Assembly: GCA_937883885.1 (NCBI GenBank) | Contig: CAKZXL010000055.1 | Span: 1 to 23,948 of the forward strand | Length of the DNA stretch: 23,948 nt | Direction of reading: 5' to 3' | From: an uncultured Aquincola sp. | GTDB lineage: Bacteria; Pseudomonadota; Gammaproteobacteria; Burkholderiales; Burkholderiaceae | Shown: in pieces, positions 8,711-15,766 of the stretch | How the letters are laid out: each line of letters opens with the position of its first letter | Position numbering within the stretch: the first letter of the stretch is position 1 | The notes under the pieces: model-generated | Told to the model about the DNA's origin: nothing | The model's database searches: none | Seen by the model: the letters and a program-made list of their open reading frames with translations, nothing else | Position numbers and translations under genes: made by a program

Positions 8711-9652
8711 ATGCGCCTGACCGCCGACGCCCGGGGCGTCTACCCGATCGCACCCACGCCCTTCCACACCGACGGCTCGCTCGACCTGGCATCGGCCGAC
8801 CGGCTGGTGGACTTCTACCAGGCCTGCGGCGCCACCGGCCTGACGGTGCTGGGCCAGCTGGGTGAAGCCGCCAAGCTGGAGCACGCCGAAAGCCTGGCCG
8901 TGGCCGAACGCATGATCCGCCGCGCCGGCCCGTTGCCGGTGGTCGTGGGCGTGAGCGCGCAGGGCTTTGCCGCGATGCGCGCGCTGACGCGCGAGGTGAT
9001 GGACCGCGGCGCCGCGGGCGTGATGATTGCGCCGCCGAACACGCTGCGCACCGACGACCAGATCGTCGGCTACTACCGGCAGGCGGTAGAAGCCATCGGT
9101 GCCGACGTGCCCTTCGTGCTGCAGGACTATCCGCTGACCTTCAGCGTGCAGATGTCGCCGGGCGTGATCCGCCGCATCGTCACCGAGCTGCCTTCGTGCG
9201 TGATGCTCAAGCATGAAGACTGGCCGGGGCTGGAGAAGATCAGCAGCTTGCGCGCCTGGGAGCAGGAAGGCAGCCTGCGGCGCATCGCCATCCTCACCGG
9301 CAACAACGGCCTGTTCCTGGACTGCGAGATGGGCCGTGGCGCCGACGGTGCCAACACCGGCTATGCCTTTCCCGACATGCTGTGCGATCTGGTGCGGCTG
9401 CACCAGGCCGGCCGCCGTGATGAGGCGCAAGACCTGTTCGATGCCCACCTGCCGCTGCTGCGTTACGAGCAGCAGCCCGGCATCGGCCTGACGGTGCGCA
9501 AGTACCTGCTGCACCGGCGCGGCCTGCTGGGCGCGCCCACCTTGCGCGCGCCCGCTGCACCGCTGACCGCCGCGGCCCGCGCCGAGGTGGAATACCTGCT
9601 GGGCCGTCTGGCCCGGCACGACGAACGCGCGCGCCTGGCGCCGCTGGACTGA
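8711..9652 (+). CDS. Dihydrodipicolinate synthase (DapA)/N-acetylneuraminate lyase family protein
   Basis: Class I aldolase-fold lyase or dehydratase of 313 residues. The Schiff-base Lys is K167 in VMLKHEDWPG and the partner Tyr is Y140 in LQDYPL, both where the family expects them. The GTTGE-type pyruvate-binding motif is replaced by GQLGE (48-52) followed by AAKL, a variant of catabolic family members, so this is unlikely to be the lysine-biosynthesis DapA. The ATG at 8711 has AAGGA 6 bases upstream; the frame runs further upstream but without initiation signals. It is first in a five-gene set with a CitE-like lyase, a CoA-transferase, a flavoprotein oxidase and a lactone-type amidohydrolase, so a retro-aldol or dehydration step on a keto acid is likely. 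The exact substrate is unknown. Confidence 0.9.
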   Translation: MRLTADARGVYPIAPTPFHTDGSLDLASADRLVDFYQACGATGLTVLGQLGEAAKLEHAESLAVAERMIRRAGPLPVVVGVSAQGFAAMRALTREVMDRGAAGVMIAPPNTLRTDDQIVGYYRQAVEAIGADVPFVLQDYPLTFSVQMSPGVIRRIVTELPSCVMLKHEDWPGLEKISSLRAWEQEGSLRRIAILTGNNGLFLDCEMGRGADGANTGYAFPDMLCDLVRLHQAGRRDEAQDLFDAHLPLLRYEQQPGIGLTVRKYLLHRRGLLGAPTLRAPAAPLTAAARAEVEYLLGRLARHDERARLAPLD

Positions 9653-9668
9653 AAAGGCACACCCCCGC

Positions 9669-10544
9669 ATGCGAAGCAAACTGTTCGTGCCCGGCTCGCG
9701 GCCGGAGCTGTTCGACAAGGCTCTGGCCAGCGAGGCCGATGCCTTGTCCTTCGACCTGGAAGACGCGGTGGCCGAGCCCCGCAAGGCCGAGGCGCGGCAG
9801 ACGCTGGGCCGCTTCCTGCGCGGCGCCGGTGCTGCGGCCAGCGGCAAGACCTTGATCGTGCGCATCAATGCGCTGGACACGCCGCATGCCGAGGCCGACC
9901 TGCAAGCCATCGCGCAGCCGGGCGTGCACCTGGTGAACCTGCCCAAGCCCGAGCACCCCGACGACGTGCGCCGCGCCGCCGCGCTGCTGCAGGCGGCCGA
10001 GCAGGCCAATGGCGTACCCGAGCCCATCGGCCTGCTGCTGAACATCGAGACTCCGCGGGCCTTGCGCCTGGCGGCCGAGCTGGCCGGCGCCGACCCGCGG
10101 GTGCAGGGCCTGCAGCTGGGCCTGGGCGACCTGTTCGAGCCGCTGGGCATCTCGCGCCGCGACCCGCTGGCGGTGCGGCAGGTGATGCTGGCCGTGCGGC
10201 TGGCCGCCGGCGAGGCGGGCTGCTGGGCCTGCGACTCGGCCTTTGCCGACATCGCCGATGCGGCCGGCTTCCAGGCCGAGGCGGCGGTGGCGCGCGGGCT
10301 GGGCTTCATCGGCAAGAGCTGCATCCACCCGCGCCAGGTGGCGCTGGCCAATGAAGCCTTCCGGCCCGGCGACGACGAGATTGCGCATGCGCTGCGCGTG
10401 GTGCAGGCCGCCGAGCAGGCCGCGGCCGACGGCGTGGGCGCCTGGGTGGTGGATGGCCGCATGGTCGACGCCCCCTTCCTGTCGCGGGCCCGTGCCACCG
10501 TGCAGTGGGCGCGCCGCCTGGGGCTGCTGCCCGCCACGCCTTGA
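9669..10544 (+). CDS. CitE-like CoA-ester lyase (HpcH/HpaI aldolase family)
   Basis: Mg-dependent lyase cleaving or forming the C-C bond of a 3-hydroxyacyl-CoA such as malyl- or citramalyl-CoA. The protein has 291 residues. The N-terminal RSKLFVPGSRPE, DLEDAV (29-34), VRIN with R65, the metal ligands E127 (IETPRAL) and D154 (GLGDL), and the C-terminal GKSCIHPRQV are all family hallmarks. It starts 16 bp after the DapA-like gene; an AAGG lies about 11 bases before the ATG, a weak ribosome-binding site. The following CoA-transferase gene would supply its CoA-ester substrate. A citrate lyase role is unlikely because citDF partners are absent. The choice among malyl-, citramalyl- or other acyl-CoA cannot be made by eye. 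Confidence 0.92.
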   Translation: MRSKLFVPGSRPELFDKALASEADALSFDLEDAVAEPRKAEARQTLGRFLRGAGAAASGKTLIVRINALDTPHAEADLQAIAQPGVHLVNLPKPEHPDDVRRAAALLQAAEQANGVPEPIGLLLNIETPRALRLAAELAGADPRVQGLQLGLGDLFEPLGISRRDPLAVRQVMLAVRLAAGEAGCWACDSAFADIADAAGFQAEAAVARGLGFIGKSCIHPRQVALANEAFRPGDDEIAHALRVVQAAEQAAADGVGAWVVDGRMVDAPFLSRARATVQWARRLGLLPATP

Positions 10545-10560
10545 CTTCATCCGCCACACC

Positions 10561-11763
10561 ATGAACGACGCCCTGCACCGACCCGAGCCCGCCGAGGCGC
10601 CCTGCGCGCTGCCCCTGCGCGAAGGCCCGCCCGGCCCCTTGAGCGGCATCCGCGTGCTCGACCTCAGTGCCTACATCGCCGGGCCCTACGGCTGCACCCT
10701 GCTGGCGGACCAGGGCGCCGAGGTCATCAAGATCGAGCCACCGGTCGGCGACAACCTGCGCAAGTACCCCTCCACGCTGGCCGCCGAGAGCCGGGCCTTC
10801 ATCGGCGTGAACCGCAGCAAGTGGGGCGCGGTGCTCGACCTCAAGCAGCCCGACGACCTGGCGGTGCTGATGTCGCTGGTGCGCACGGCCGACGTGCTGG
10901 TGCACAACTTCCGGCCCAGCGTGCCGGCGCGGCTGGGCATCGATTACGCACGGCTGCGTGAAGTGAATCCCCGGCTGATCTACTGCGCCGTCACCGGCTA
11001 TGGCGAGCAGGGGCCGCTCAAGGACAAGGCCGGCTACGACCAGGTGCTGCAGACCATGACCGGCATGTGCAGCCTGCAGGCGCCGGCCGGCCAGCCGCCG
11101 CAGATCCTGTATGGCTCGGTGGTCGACTACTACGCCGCGGCGCTGATCGCGGCCGGCGTGGCTTCGGCGCTCTTCGAGCGCTCGCGCAGCGGCCTCGGGC
11201 AGGAGGTGGGCGTGTCGCTGCTGCGCTCGGCGCTGGCCATGCAGTCAGCCCGCCTGGTGTGGGCCGAAGGTGAGCCGCGCGAAGTGGGCCGCGACATGCG
11301 CTCGGGCGGCATCACCGGCATCCACCCCACGCGCGAGGGCTACCTCTACATCTCGGCCAACACGCCGCACTTCTGGCGCGCGCTGTGCGAGAAAACGGGC
11401 CTGCAGGAGCTGCTGGCCACCGACCGCTACGACAGCGTGCGCAAGCGCGCGCAGCACCAGGCTGAGATCGTGCCGCGGCTGCACCAGGCACTGGCCGCGC
11501 ACAGCGCGCTGGAGTGGGAGCGCCTGTTCGGCGAAGAAGTGCCCTGCGCCGCCGCCCGCACGGTGGAAGACATGTTCGACTTTCCGCAGGTGCAGGCCGA
11601 AGGCATGGTGCACACCTTCCGGCACCCGGCCGTGGGCAGCTACCGCGGCTTCAGCCGCGCGGTGAGCTTCGGCCGCACGCCGGGGCCGGTGCCCTTTGCC
11701 AGCCCGGCGCTGGGCGAGCATGACGACGCGGTGCGCGCGGAAGCGCAGCGCAGCCTGTTCTGA
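10561..11763 (+). CDS. CaiB/BaiF (family III) CoA-transferase
   Basis: Transfers CoA between carboxylic acids. The protein has 400 residues. The N-terminal RVLDLSAYIAGPY and GAEVIKIEPP bind CoA. The catalytic Asp that forms the anhydride is D160 in AGYDQVLQTMTG, and VVDYYAAAL and GITGIHPTREGYLYIS follow as in formyl-CoA transferase relatives. The ATG at 10561 fits the start of homology; the frame is open further upstream inside the CitE-like gene but is not coding there. No strong ribosome-binding site is seen, and it follows the CitE-like gene by 16 bp. Succinyl-CoA or acetyl-CoA would be the usual donor. It probably activates the acid that the CitE-like enzyme then cleaves. Confidence 0.93.
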   Translation: MNDALHRPEPAEAPCALPLREGPPGPLSGIRVLDLSAYIAGPYGCTLLADQGAEVIKIEPPVGDNLRKYPSTLAAESRAFIGVNRSKWGAVLDLKQPDDLAVLMSLVRTADVLVHNFRPSVPARLGIDYARLREVNPRLIYCAVTGYGEQGPLKDKAGYDQVLQTMTGMCSLQAPAGQPPQILYGSVVDYYAAALIAAGVASALFERSRSGLGQEVGVSLLRSALAMQSARLVWAEGEPREVGRDMRSGGITGIHPTREGYLYISANTPHFWRALCEKTGLQELLATDRYDSVRKRAQHQAEIVPRLHQALAAHSALEWERLFGEEVPCAAARTVEDMFDFPQVQAEGMVHTFRHPAVGSYRGFSRAVSFGRTPGPVPFASPALGEHDDAVRAEAQRSLF

Positions 11764-11776
11764 CCCGATGGCCACC

Positions 11777-11786
11777 TGTCTAGACA
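11777..11786. promoter_or_regulatory. Perfect 10-bp palindrome TGTCTAGACA between cluster genes
   Basis: This lies in the 36-bp gap between the CoA-transferase and flavoprotein genes, 14 bases before the ATG. It contains CTAG, a tetranucleotide that is rare in GC-rich bacteria, and resembles GntR-type operators of the TNGT/ACNA kind. No GntR gene is in the window. It may be an internal operator or only chance. Confidence 0.3.
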
Positions 11787-11799
11787 AGCACCCGCACCC

Positions 11800-12948
11800 A
11801 TGAACCTGGAACGCATCGACTGTGCCGTCATCGGTGCCGGCGTGGTGGGCCTGGCGGTGGCGCGTGCGCTGGCGCTGGCGGGCCGCGAGGTGATGATCAT
11901 CGAGGCCGAGCACGCCATCGGCACCCACACCAGCGCGCGCAATTCCGAGGTCATCCACGCCGGCATCTCGTATGCGCCGGGCTCGCTCAAGGGCCGGCTG
12001 TGCGTGGCCGGCCGAAAGGCGCTGTACCGCTATTGCGCCGAGCGCGGCATCGGCCACCAGCGCATCGGCAAGCTCATCGTGGCGGTGGAAGAGGGCGAGC
12101 TGCCCGAGCTGCAACGCTACCTGCCGCTGGCCGCGGCGCAAGGTGTGCACGACCTGCGCTGGCTGTCGGCCGATGAGGCGCGGTCGATGGAGCCGGCGGT
12201 GCGCTGCGTGGGCGCGCTCTTGTCTCCCTCCACCGGCATCGTCGACAGCCACGGCCTGATGCTGGCCTACCTGGGCGATGCCGAGCAGGCCGGCGCGGTG
12301 CTGGCGCTGCGCAGCCCGGTGCTGGGCGGCCAGGTGCGGGCCGAGGGCATCGTGCTGCGCATCGGCGATGGGGGTGGCGGCGCCGGCATCGAGCTGCTGT
12401 GCCGCAGCGTGGTCAATGCCGCCGGCCTGGGCGCGCAACAGGTGGCCCGGGCCATCGCCGGCATGCCGCCGGCGCTGGTGCCGGCGCTGCACCATGCGGT
12501 GGGCCACTACTTCACGCTGGCCGGGCCATCGCCGTTCAAGCACCTGGTGTACCCGACGGCGCGCGAAGGGGCGCTGCGGGCGCATGTGACGCTGGACCTG
12601 GGCGGCCAATGCAAGTTCGGCCCCGACCTGAGCTGGCGCGACGGCGTGGACTACCACTTCGATGCCAGCCGCGCGCCGGCCTTCTACGCCGCGGTGCGGC
12701 GCTACTACCCCGCGCTGGCCGATGGCGCGCTGCAGCCGGGTTACACCGGCATCCGGCCGCGGCTGGCCGGCCCGGGCACTTCGTTGCACAACACCGCAGC
12801 CGACTTCGTGGTGCAGGACGCTGCGCACCACGGCGTGCCTGGCCTCGTCCATCTGTTCGGCATCGAGTCGCCGGGGCTCACCGCCTCACTGGCCATCGGC
12901 GACCTGGTGGCGGACCGGCTGGCCGCGCAACCAGGAGGTTTGGCATGA
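11800..12948 (+). CDS. FAD-dependent oxidoreductase of the L-2-hydroxyglutarate oxidase (LhgO) type
   Basis: Flavoenzyme of the DAO/glycerol-3-phosphate dehydrogenase superfamily, 382 residues. The FAD dinucleotide motif GAGVVG is at 12-17 and the ribose-binding Glu at 35. TSARNSEVIHAGI at 44-56 is the hallmark of the LhgO/L2HGDH subfamily. The C-terminal GYTGIRPRLAGPG and FGIESPGLTASLAIG complete the FAD site. Family members oxidise L-2-hydroxy acids to 2-oxo acids, usually passing electrons to the membrane quinone pool. Within this cluster it probably oxidises a 2-hydroxy acid intermediate. Its stop overlaps the start of the next gene by 4 bases (ATGA), which argues for one transcript. No obvious ribosome-binding site precedes the ATG. 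Confidence 0.92.
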   Translation: MNLERIDCAVIGAGVVGLAVARALALAGREVMIIEAEHAIGTHTSARNSEVIHAGISYAPGSLKGRLCVAGRKALYRYCAERGIGHQRIGKLIVAVEEGELPELQRYLPLAAAQGVHDLRWLSADEARSMEPAVRCVGALLSPSTGIVDSHGLMLAYLGDAEQAGAVLALRSPVLGGQVRAEGIVLRIGDGGGGAGIELLCRSVVNAAGLGAQQVARAIAGMPPALVPALHHAVGHYFTLAGPSPFKHLVYPTAREGALRAHVTLDLGGQCKFGPDLSWRDGVDYHFDASRAPAFYAAVRRYYPALADGALQPGYTGIRPRLAGPGTSLHNTAADFVVQDAAHHGVPGLVHLFGIESPGLTASLAIGDLVADRLAAQPGGLA

Positions 12949-13823
12949 CCCTGCCCGTGCCCCACAGCAGCGGCACGCAGCCGCCGTCGTTCGTGCTGCC
13001 GGCCGATGCCTGCGATGCACACATCCACATCTACGACACGCGCTTTCCGTCCATCGGCGATCCGGCGCGCGTGCTGTCACAGGCCACGGTGGCCGACTAC
13101 CGCGGCCTGCAGCAGCGGCTGGGCTGCAGCCGCACCGTCATCGTCACGCCCACGGTGTATGGCACCGACAACCGGGTGACGCTGGACGCCATCGCGCAGC
13201 TGGGCCCGCAGCGCGCCCGCGGCGTGGCGGTGCTGCACCCCGACGTGGACGACGCCACGCTGGCCCGGCTGCATGAAGGCGGCGTGCGCGGCATCCGCTT
13301 CACCTTGTTCGACCCCGCCACCGCCGTCACCGGCTTCGACATGGTGGCGCCGCTGGCCGCACGCATCGCGCCGCTGGGCTGGCATGTGCAGCTGCACTGG
13401 CGGGCCGACCAGATCGTGGCCCACCAGGCACTGGTGGAGTCGCTGGCGCTGCCCATCGTGTTCGACCACTTCGCGCGGCTGCCGCATGACGCTGGCGTGG
13501 CGCACCCGGCCTTCGGCATCGTCACCCGGCTGCTGGCGGCGGGGCGGGCCTGGGTCAAGCTCTCGGCGCCTTACCTCGACGACCCGGTGCCCGCCCACGG
13601 CCCCGACAGCCGCCAGGCCATTGCGGCCGAATGGGCGGCCCGGGTGCCGCAGCGGCTGCTGTGGGGCAGCGACTGGCCGCACCCCACTGAAACGACCACC
13701 AAGCCCGACGATGCGGCGCTGCTGGACCGCCTGGCGCGCTGGCTGCCCGATGCGGCGCTGCGCCGGCAGGTGCTGGTGGACAACCCGGCCGCGCTCTACG
13801 GCTTTGAGCCCGCGGCGTCGTGA
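12945..13823 (+). CDS. Amidohydrolase-family protein, D-galactarolactone isomerase/lactonase-like
   Basis: TIM-barrel hydrolase or isomerase of the amidohydrolase_2 group, 292 residues. The first-strand HxH is at 26-28 (DAHIHIYD). TVADYRGLQQRLG, YGTDNRVTLDAI, GWHVQLHW, WVKLSAPY and GSDWPHP follow. From memory this pattern is closest to D-galactarolactone isomerase, with LigI-type lactonases as more distant relatives. It would open or rearrange a lactone. The ATG at 12945 overlaps the preceding stop (ATGA) and has a textbook AGGAGG 6 bases upstream; the open frame further upstream is antisense noise. Its last 28 bases overlap the convergent LysR gene. No uronate dehydrogenase or other aldarate gene is visible, so an aldarate pathway is only one option. 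Confidence 0.9.
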   Translation: MTLPVPHSSGTQPPSFVLPADACDAHIHIYDTRFPSIGDPARVLSQATVADYRGLQQRLGCSRTVIVTPTVYGTDNRVTLDAIAQLGPQRARGVAVLHPDVDDATLARLHEGGVRGIRFTLFDPATAVTGFDMVAPLAARIAPLGWHVQLHWRADQIVAHQALVESLALPIVFDHFARLPHDAGVAHPAFGIVTRLLAAGRAWVKLSAPYLDDPVPAHGPDSRQAIAAEWAARVPQRLLWGSDWPHPTETTTKPDDAALLDRLARWLPDAALRRQVLVDNPAALYGFEPAAS

Positions 13824-14719
13824 GGTCGGGTGTGCGGGTTGTCGCGGTAACGTTCTTCGGCGGCCTGCGTGAAGGCTTCCAGCAGCACACGGGTGCGCGC
13901 GCTTTCGGCATCGGCCGCGCGGCACACCATCGCGATGTGGCGCACCGGCGCATGCCGGCCCAGCGCGATCTGCTGCAGCGGGTAGGCGTCCAGCAGCTCC
14001 TGCCGCAGCGCGGGCACCACCGACACCCCCAGCCCGGCCGACACCATCGCGGCGATGGGCTCGGTGCCCGGCAGGTCGAAGGCGCAGCGCAGCCGCGGCG
14101 CCACCTTGTTGACGTACTGCGCCGCGATGTGGCCGCCGGTGGTGGCGCGGTCGAAGCGGATCCACGGGTGGCGCCGCATCATCTCCACCGGCGTGCCCTT
14201 GCGTGCATCGGGCGGGGCGATGAGCACGAAGTTCTCGCGCACCAGCGGAAACCAGGCCAGCCGGCTGGAGCCGCCGGCCTGCGGCCGCACCAGCACCGCC
14301 ACGTCCAGCCGGTCGGCCTTGACGTCGTCCAGCAGGTCGGACGACAGGCTGCGCATCAGCTGGTACTGCAGCGCCGGCGCGCGCCGCTGCAGCCGCTTGA
14401 GCGCCTGTGGCAGCAGCGTCACCTGCACCGATTCCACCGTGCCCAGCCGCACCCGGCCCGAGACTTCGGTCTGGTGGCGGCGGCGCAGCGCTTCCAGCGC
14501 CTGCAGCGTATGGGTCATGGTGGCGGCCACCTCGGCCGCGAAGGGCGTGGGCCGCACATGGCGGGCCGAGCGGTCGAACAGCGGCTGGCCGAACCAGTCT
14601 TCCAGCTGCCGCATCTGCAGGCTCACCGCACTGGGGGTCAGGCTCACTTCCTTGGCGGCCTCGGCGAAGGAGCCATGGCGCATCACCATCGCCAGCGTCT
14701 GAAGGAACTGCAGTTTCAT
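13796..14719 (-). CDS. LysR-type transcriptional regulator
   Basis: A 307-residue regulator. The N-terminal winged helix-turn-helix (about 5-63) includes GSFAEAAKEVSLTPSAVS and QLEDWFGQPLFDRS. The effector-binding domain (about 90-290) begins with VRLGTVESVQ and has the AGLGVSVVPA motif. Its start is only about 40 bp from the divergent Bug receptor gene, so the two probably share one control region. Its end overlaps the last gene of the catabolic cluster by 28 bp in convergent orientation. It most likely senses the cluster's substrate or an intermediate and controls the Bug gene, and perhaps the divergent promoter region near 8620. The ATG at 14719 gives the standard MKLQFLQTLAMV start. Confidence 0.94.
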   Translation of the reverse strand: MKLQFLQTLAMVMRHGSFAEAAKEVSLTPSAVSLQMRQLEDWFGQPLFDRSARHVRPTPFAAEVAATMTHTLQALEALRRRHQTEVSGRVRLGTVESVQVTLLPQALKRLQRRAPALQYQLMRSLSSDLLDDVKADRLDVAVLVRPQAGGSSRLAWFPLVRENFVLIAPPDARKGTPVEMMRRHPWIRFDRATTGGHIAAQYVNKVAPRLRCAFDLPGTEPIAAMVSAGLGVSVVPALRQELLDAYPLQQIALGRHAPVRHIAMVCRAADAESARTRVLLEAFTQAAEERYRDNPHTRPHDAAGSKP

Positions 14720-14761
14720 CGGCGTTCGCGGCCCTGATCACATTCAACGAAGGAGACGATG

Positions 14762-15766
14762 ATGACATTCGACGAACGCTTTTGCGGCAGCCGCCGGCGC
14801 GTGGTGGTCGGCGGCCTGGCCGCCACGGCCGGCCTGCTGGCGGGGCCGGCCGTGCGGGCGCAGGGCGCGGCCGGCTTTCCGAACAAGCCCATCCGCATCG
14901 TGGTGCCCTATGCGGCCGGTGGCGGGGCCGACGGCAATGCCCGGCTGCTGGCGCAGGCCATGGGCCCGCTGCTGGGCCAGACCCTGGTCATCGAGAACAA
15001 GCCGGGCGCCAGCGGCATCATCGCCGCGCAGTCGGTGGTGCAGTCGCCGGCCGATGGCTACACGCTGCTGTTCGACACCTTTCCGTATGCCGTCAATGCG
15101 GTGCTGCGCAAGCTGCCGTTCGACCCGGTGAAAGACCTGCTGCCGGTGTCGCAGGCCATCAACATGCCCAACCTGCTGGTGGTGCCGGCCAGCGCGCCGT
15201 ACAAGACGCTCAAGGAGCTGGTGGACTTTGCCAAGGCGCACCCGGGCCAGCTCAACTACGCCAGCTACGGCGCGGGTGGCACGGCGCACCTGGCGGCCGA
15301 GCTGCTGCGCCGCGAAGCGGGCATCGACTGGGTGCACGTGCCCTACAAGGGTGGCGCGCCCGCCATCACCGACCTGCTGGCCGGGCAGGTGTCGGCCTAC
15401 TTCGCCAACCCGGTCTCGGGCCTGAGCTACGTGCAGGCCGGTCGGCTGCGCGCGCTGGCCACCACCGGCCCGCGGCGCATGGCGGCGCTGCCGCAGGTGC
15501 CCACCTTCCAGGAAAGCGGCTATCCCAACTTCGAGGTGCTGGAGTGGAACGGCTTTTTTGCGCCGGCCGGCACGCCCCCGGCCATCGTCGACCGCCTGGC
15601 CCAGGTGGTGCGTGAGGCCACGCGCGCGCCCGAGGTGCAGCAGCGCCTGGCCGCGCTGGGCATCGATGCTGTGGGCAGCACGCCCAAGGAATTCGCCAGC
15701 TTCCTGCAGGGGCAGATCAGCCGCTGGGGCGCGCTGGTCAAGGCGGCCCACATCACGGTGGATTGA
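14762..15766 (+). CDS. Bug/TctC-family extracytoplasmic solute receptor
   Basis: Periplasmic receptor of 334 residues. The N-terminus RRRVVVGGLAATAGLLAGPAV is a signal peptide with a consecutive-Arg start, possibly Tat-exported. Family motifs are FPNKPIRIVVPYAAGGGADG, VIENKPGASG, ADGYTLLFD, LNYASYGAGG, VHVPYKGGAPA and LLAGQVSAYF. AAGGAG (14750-14755) is 6 bases from the ATG at 14762 and only 3 from the tandem ATG at 14759, so I chose the second. It is divergent from the LysR gene and probably regulated by it. Its final 14 bases overlap the convergent GGDEF-EAL gene. It may serve the same catabolic cluster as the Bug receptor at 7548-8534; the two sequences are clearly different, so substrates may differ. 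Confidence 0.95.
   Translation: MTFDERFCGSRRRVVVGGLAATAGLLAGPAVRAQGAAGFPNKPIRIVVPYAAGGGADGNARLLAQAMGPLLGQTLVIENKPGASGIIAAQSVVQSPADGYTLLFDTFPYAVNAVLRKLPFDPVKDLLPVSQAINMPNLLVVPASAPYKTLKELVDFAKAHPGQLNYASYGAGGTAHLAAELLRREAGIDWVHVPYKGGAPAITDLLAGQVSAYFANPVSGLSYVQAGRLRALATTGPRRMAALPQVPTFQESGYPNFEVLEWNGFFAPAGTPPAIVDRLAQVVREATRAPEVQQRLAALGIDAVGSTPKEFASFLQGQISRWGALVKAAHITVD

Noticed and set aside
8693..10537. 614-codon open frame on the minus strand
   Set aside because: It is antisense to the DapA-like and CitE-like genes, with an Arg/Ser/Ala-rich composition typical of shadow frames.
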